The translations under genes were made by a program, and so were the position numbers. Under the pieces are notes generated by a model. It had not been told where the DNA came from. It ran no database searches and saw only the letters and a list, made by a program, of their open reading frames with translations. Positions 60,931 through 64,000 of a stretch of 64,000 nucleotides of DNA are shown here, piece by piece. Position 1 is the stretch's first letter; the number at the start of each line of letters is the position of its first letter. The stretch is from Vogesella alkaliphila (GTDB taxonomy: Bacteria > Pseudomonadota > Gammaproteobacteria > Burkholderiales > Chromobacteriaceae), in contig NZ_BMYW01000002.1 of assembly GCF_014652475.1 (NCBI RefSeq), positions 62,001 to 126,000 of the forward strand, in the 5' to 3' direction.

Positions 60931-62346
60931 TCAGTTCAGCGCCCGTTCGATATAGGCCTTCACCGCGGCGGCATCGGCATCGAATACCGTCACCCGTTGC
61001 GGCAGGTCTTCCAGGCCGTCGAAGCCGGCCGGGCGTGGCGCGTCGCGGTTCAGCGCCTCGCGGATGGTGTCGGCGAACTTGGCTGGCAGCGCCGTTTCCA
61101 GGCAGACGATGGTTTCACCCGGCAGGCGCACTTCGCGCGCCACCTTGATGCCGTCGGCGGTGTGGGTGTCCACCACCATGCCGTCCTCGGCATCCACCGT
61201 GCGGATGGTGGCCAGCCGGTCGGCGTGCGTGCTCTTGCCGGACACGAAGCCGAAGCGCTCGCGCACCGCGCCAAGGTTGGCCGCAAGGTCGAAGCCCTTG
61301 CCGCTATCGACCTCGGCCCACAGCGCCTTGACCTTGTCGCCGTCGCGACCGACCAGGTCGAAGATGAAGCGCTCGAAGTTGGACGCCTTGGAGATGTCCA
61401 TCGACGGGCTGGAGGTGACCCAGGTATTGGCGGTGCCGCGCGGCGCGTACTTGCCGCTCTTGAAGAACTCGTCCAGCACGTCGTTCTCGTTGGTGGCCAC
61501 GATCAGGCGCTGCACCGGCAGCCCCATCTGGCGCGCGATGTGACCGGCGCAGACGTTGCCGAAGTTACCGGACGGCACGCAGAAGCTGACCTGTTCGTCA
61601 TTGCTTTGCGTCGCGTTGAAGTAGCCCTTGAAGTAGTACACCACCTGCGCCACGATGCGCGCCCAGTTGATGGAGTTGACGGTGCCGACCTTGTACTTGG
61701 CCTTGAAGGCGTGATCGTTCTGCACCGCCTTCACGATGTCCTGACAATCGTCGAACATGCCGCGGATGGCGATGTTGTGGATGTTGGCATCCTGCAGGCT
61801 GTACATCTGCGCGCGCTGGAACGTACTCATCAACCCGTCCGGGCTCATCATGAACACGTTGATGTTCTGCTTGCCGCGCATCGCGTATTCGGCCGCCGAG
61901 CCGGTATCGCCGGAGGTGGCGCCGACGATGTTGAGCTGCTCGCCCTTCTTCGCCAGCACGTACTCGAACAGGTTGCCGAGGAACTGCATCGCCATGTCCT
62001 TGAACGCCAGCGTCGGGCCGTTGGACAGCTCCAGGATCACCAGGCCGTCGTGCAAGCGCTTCACCGGGGTGATGGCTGCGCTGCCGTACACCTCGGCGGT
62101 GTAGGTGCGGTCGAGGATGTCCTTGAGGTCGGCCGCCGGGATGTCGGTGGCGAACAGGCTGACGATCTCGAAGGCGAGATCGGCGTAGGACAGGCCGCGC
62201 CAGGCGTCCAGCTGCGCGCGCGTGATCTGCGGGTAGCTTTCCGGCAGCGCCAGACCGCCGTCCGGAGCCAGGCCCATCAGGATGGTGTCGGAGAATTCAA
62301 GCGGCGCCATGCCGCCACGGGTGCTGATGTATCGCATGTTGTTCAT
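60931..62346 (-). CDS. thrC: Threonine synthase
   Basis: The 471-residue PLP enzyme starts MNNMRYISTRGGMAPLEFSD and has the lysine motif LSNGPTLAFKDMAMQFLGNL, GATSGDTGSAAEYAMRGKQN and PSGNFGNVCAGHIA. It makes threonine from O-phosphohomoserine. Its start overlaps the stop of the small exported-protein gene as ATGA. The MRYIS start three codons later is an alternative. A motif copy (61273-61287) lies inside. Confidence 0.97.
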   Translation of the reverse strand: MNNMRYISTRGGMAPLEFSDTILMGLAPDGGLALPESYPQITRAQLDAWRGLSYADLAFEIVSLFATDIPAADLKDILDRTYTAEVYGSAAITPVKRLHDGLVILELSNGPTLAFKDMAMQFLGNLFEYVLAKKGEQLNIVGATSGDTGSAAEYAMRGKQNINVFMMSPDGLMSTFQRAQMYSLQDANIHNIAIRGMFDDCQDIVKAVQNDHAFKAKYKVGTVNSINWARIVAQVVYYFKGYFNATQSNDEQVSFCVPSGNFGNVCAGHIARQMGLPVQRLIVATNENDVLDEFFKSGKYAPRGTANTWVTSSPSMDISKASNFERFIFDLVGRDGDKVKALWAEVDSGKGFDLAANLGAVRERFGFVSGKSTHADRLATIRTVDAEDGMVVDTHTADGIKVAREVRLPGETIVCLETALPAKFADTIREALNRDAPRPAGFDGLEDLPQRVTVFDADAAAVKAYIERALN

Positions 62347-62687
62347 TTAACCAGTTGATCCAGACATTGCAGTCCGACATTGAGCAGGCGCCGTTTCCAT
62401 ACCGGATCCTGCGCCACGCCCTTGCCCTTGCTGACTGCATCCATCAATTCGCCGTCGCTGAGGCCGCCGACGATGCGCTCGCCGGCGCAGCCGCAGTAGG
62501 CGCTGGCCGCCGCCGGGCTGCTGAGCAGACTTTTCAGCAGCGGTTCCTGCCCGGCCTTGGCCAGACAGGCGGCGGTCAGCAGTTGTATCACCGGCTGGCG
62601 CGGAATCGCGCCAGCACCATCACTGGCGACGTTGCCGGCACAAGCCAGCGCCGGCAGCAGCAACAGCAGCCAGCCACCCTTAGCCAT
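62343..62687 (-). CDS. Small exported protein of unknown function in the threonine operon
   Basis: The 114-residue product has an N-terminal signal (MAKGGWLLLLLPALACAG) with a possible, imperfect lipobox ending at Cys16. The mature part holds a CGC pair (YCGCAGERIVGGLSDGELMD) and two further cysteines, suggesting disulfides. I do not recognise a domain. It overlaps hom by 8 nt and thrC by 4 nt, so it is translated as part of the hom-thrC operon, although export has no obvious link to threonine synthesis. Confidence 0.8.
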   Translation of the reverse strand: MAKGGWLLLLLPALACAGNVASDGAGAIPRQPVIQLLTAACLAKAGQEPLLKSLLSSPAAASAYCGCAGERIVGGLSDGELMDAVSKGKGVAQDPVWKRRLLNVGLQCLDQLVK

Positions 62688-63990
62688 TCAGCTCTTCCAT
62701 GCGCAGGCGCACCACCTTGCCGGCGACGCTGTCCAGCGCCTCGATGGCGGCGATCGCCTTGTTGGCGGACTTCTCCACCACGCGGTGGGTCAGGATCACG
62801 ATCTCGGCGGAACCGTCGGTGGCGGAGCCCTTCTGGATCAGCGCCTCGATCGAGATGTTGTTTTCCGCCAGCAGGCGGGTGATGTCGGCCATCACCCCGG
62901 CGCGGTCGGCGGCCTGGATGCGCAGGTAGTAGCTGCTGACCACCTCGCCCATCGGCAGGATGGGCAGGTTCTGCAGCCGGTCCGGCTGGAACGCCAGATG
63001 CGGCACGCGGTGTTCCGGATCGGAGGTCAGCAGGCGTGCGACATCGACGATGTCGGCCACCACCGCCGACGCGGTCGGCAGCGCACCGGCGCCCGGGCCG
63101 TTGAACAGCGCCTGGCCGATAGCGTCGCCACGCACCAGTACCGCGTTCATCACGCCGTTGACGTTGGCGATCAGCTGGTCTTCCGGGATCAGCGTCGGGT
63201 GCACGCGCAGCTCGACGCCCTTGTCGGTGCGGCGGGTCAGGCCCAAGAGCTTGACGCGGTAGCCCAGCTCTTCCGCGTACTGGATGTCCTTGCCTTCCAG
63301 CTGGCTGATGCCTTCCAGGTAGCAGTTGTCGAAGTTCATCGGGATGCCGAACGCGATCGCCGCCATGATGGTCAGCTTGTGGCCGGCGTCGTGGCCTTCC
63401 ACGTCGAAGGTCGGGTCGGCTTCGGCGTAGCCCAGACGCTGCGCCTCTTTCAGCACGTCGGCGAAGTCGGCGCCTTTTTCGCGCATTTCCGACAGGATGA
63501 AGTTGGACGTGCCGTTGATGATGCCGGCCAGCCACTCGATGCGGTTGGCGGACAGGCCTTCGCGCAACGCCTTGATGATGGGGATGCCGCCGGCTACCGC
63601 GGCCTCGAACGCCACCATCACGCCCTTTTCCTGCGCGCGGGCGAAGATCTCGTTGCCGTGCATCGCCAGCAGCTTCTTGTTGGCGGTGACCACGTGCTTG
63701 CCGTTGTCGATGGCCTTGAGCACCAGCTCCTTGGCGATGGTGTCGCCGCCGATCAGCTCGACCACGATGTCGACTTCCGGATGGTTGACCACCTGGAAGG
63801 CGTCGTCGACCAGCGGCACGCCGTCGCCGACGACTTCGCGCGCGCGCGCCAGATCGCGGTTGGCGGCCATGAACAGGCGGATCTCGCGTCCGGCCCGGCG
63901 GCTGATCTCTTCCGCGTTGCGCTTCAATACGGTGGCGGTACCGCCACCGACTGTCCCCACTCCCATCAGACCAATGTTGATCGGTTTCAT
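62680..63990 (-). CDS. hom: Homoserine dehydrogenase
   Basis: The 436-residue protein starts MKPINIGLMGVGTVGGGTAT (NAD(P)-binding GxGxxG). It has the catalytic segment FEAAVAGGIPIIKALREGLS and GIINGTSNFILSEM. A C-terminal ACT domain (VSSYYLRIQAADRAGVMADI) senses threonine. It reduces aspartate semialdehyde to homoserine. There is no fused aspartokinase. It is the first visible gene of hom-orf-thrC; its promoter lies at or beyond the right edge. Confidence 0.97.
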   Translation of the reverse strand: MKPINIGLMGVGTVGGGTATVLKRNAEEISRRAGREIRLFMAANRDLARAREVVGDGVPLVDDAFQVVNHPEVDIVVELIGGDTIAKELVLKAIDNGKHVVTANKKLLAMHGNEIFARAQEKGVMVAFEAAVAGGIPIIKALREGLSANRIEWLAGIINGTSNFILSEMREKGADFADVLKEAQRLGYAEADPTFDVEGHDAGHKLTIMAAIAFGIPMNFDNCYLEGISQLEGKDIQYAEELGYRVKLLGLTRRTDKGVELRVHPTLIPEDQLIANVNGVMNAVLVRGDAIGQALFNGPGAGALPTASAVVADIVDVARLLTSDPEHRVPHLAFQPDRLQNLPILPMGEVVSSYYLRIQAADRAGVMADITRLLAENNISIEALIQKGSATDGSAEIVILTHRVVEKSANKAIAAIEALDSVAGKVVRLRMEELNG

Positions 63991-64000
63991 GCTGAACTCC

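Overview
The window is about 64 kb of G+C-rich chromosome from a betaproteobacterium. Gene content and order fit the Neisseriales, most likely a Chromobacteriaceae relative (Chromobacterium, Vogesella or Aquitalea type). That placement is inference; no rRNA or tRNA gene is present. Most of the window is core genome, read from near-complete ORFs with recognisable motifs.

Layout, left to right: the start of htpG (minus strand); a ribF-ileS-lspA-ispH operon; an OmpA-family gene; cysteine biosynthesis (cysI, a DUF934 gene and cysH, with cysB divergent); an acetyltransferase, an aminotransferase and a divergent MarR gene; greB; scpB-rluB; a YnfA-like membrane protein; an AT-richer insert that looks like a single integron gene cassette with its own attC site; scpA with an acetyltransferase and a thioesterase; an ABC exporter; a Cd/Zn/Pb efflux ATPase with a divergent CadR/PbrR regulator and an overlapping methyltransferase-like gene; three tandem copies of a 337-338 bp unit, each apparently encoding a structured small RNA of about 250 nt, in front of a LysR gene; the TCA-cycle block sdhCDABE-gltA-sucAB-lpdA-sucCD; a GntR gene divergent from mdh; prfB (programmed frameshift) and lysS; an HD-GYP response regulator with a hybrid kinase; a class A penicillin-binding protein; a group of RNA/DNA processing genes (two pseudouridine synthases, two exonucleases, an AlaX editing protein, rhlE); a CobD/CbiB-like protein; flgA/flgM/flgN; and hom, a small exported protein and thrC.

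Three things stand out. (1) A short motif, core TTGGCCGCA and usually AAGGTTGGCCGCAAG, occurs about 36 times by eye count on both strands, inside genes and as inverted pairs between genes. It behaves like the DNA uptake sequences of Neisseriaceae but has a different sequence. (2) The tandem small RNAs between cadR and the LysR gene show a compensatory base change, a possible pseudoknot, a conserved C-rich anti-Shine-Dalgarno-like segment and a strong terminator. (3) A lone integron-type gene cassette of unknown function sits 17 bp beyond the scpA stop codon.

Functionally the window links sulfur assimilation, the oxidative TCA cycle from malate dehydrogenase to succinyl-CoA synthetase, aspartate-family amino acid synthesis, flagellar assembly control and chromosome segregation. 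Accessory material is limited to the cassette, the metal-efflux locus and the tandem RNA locus.
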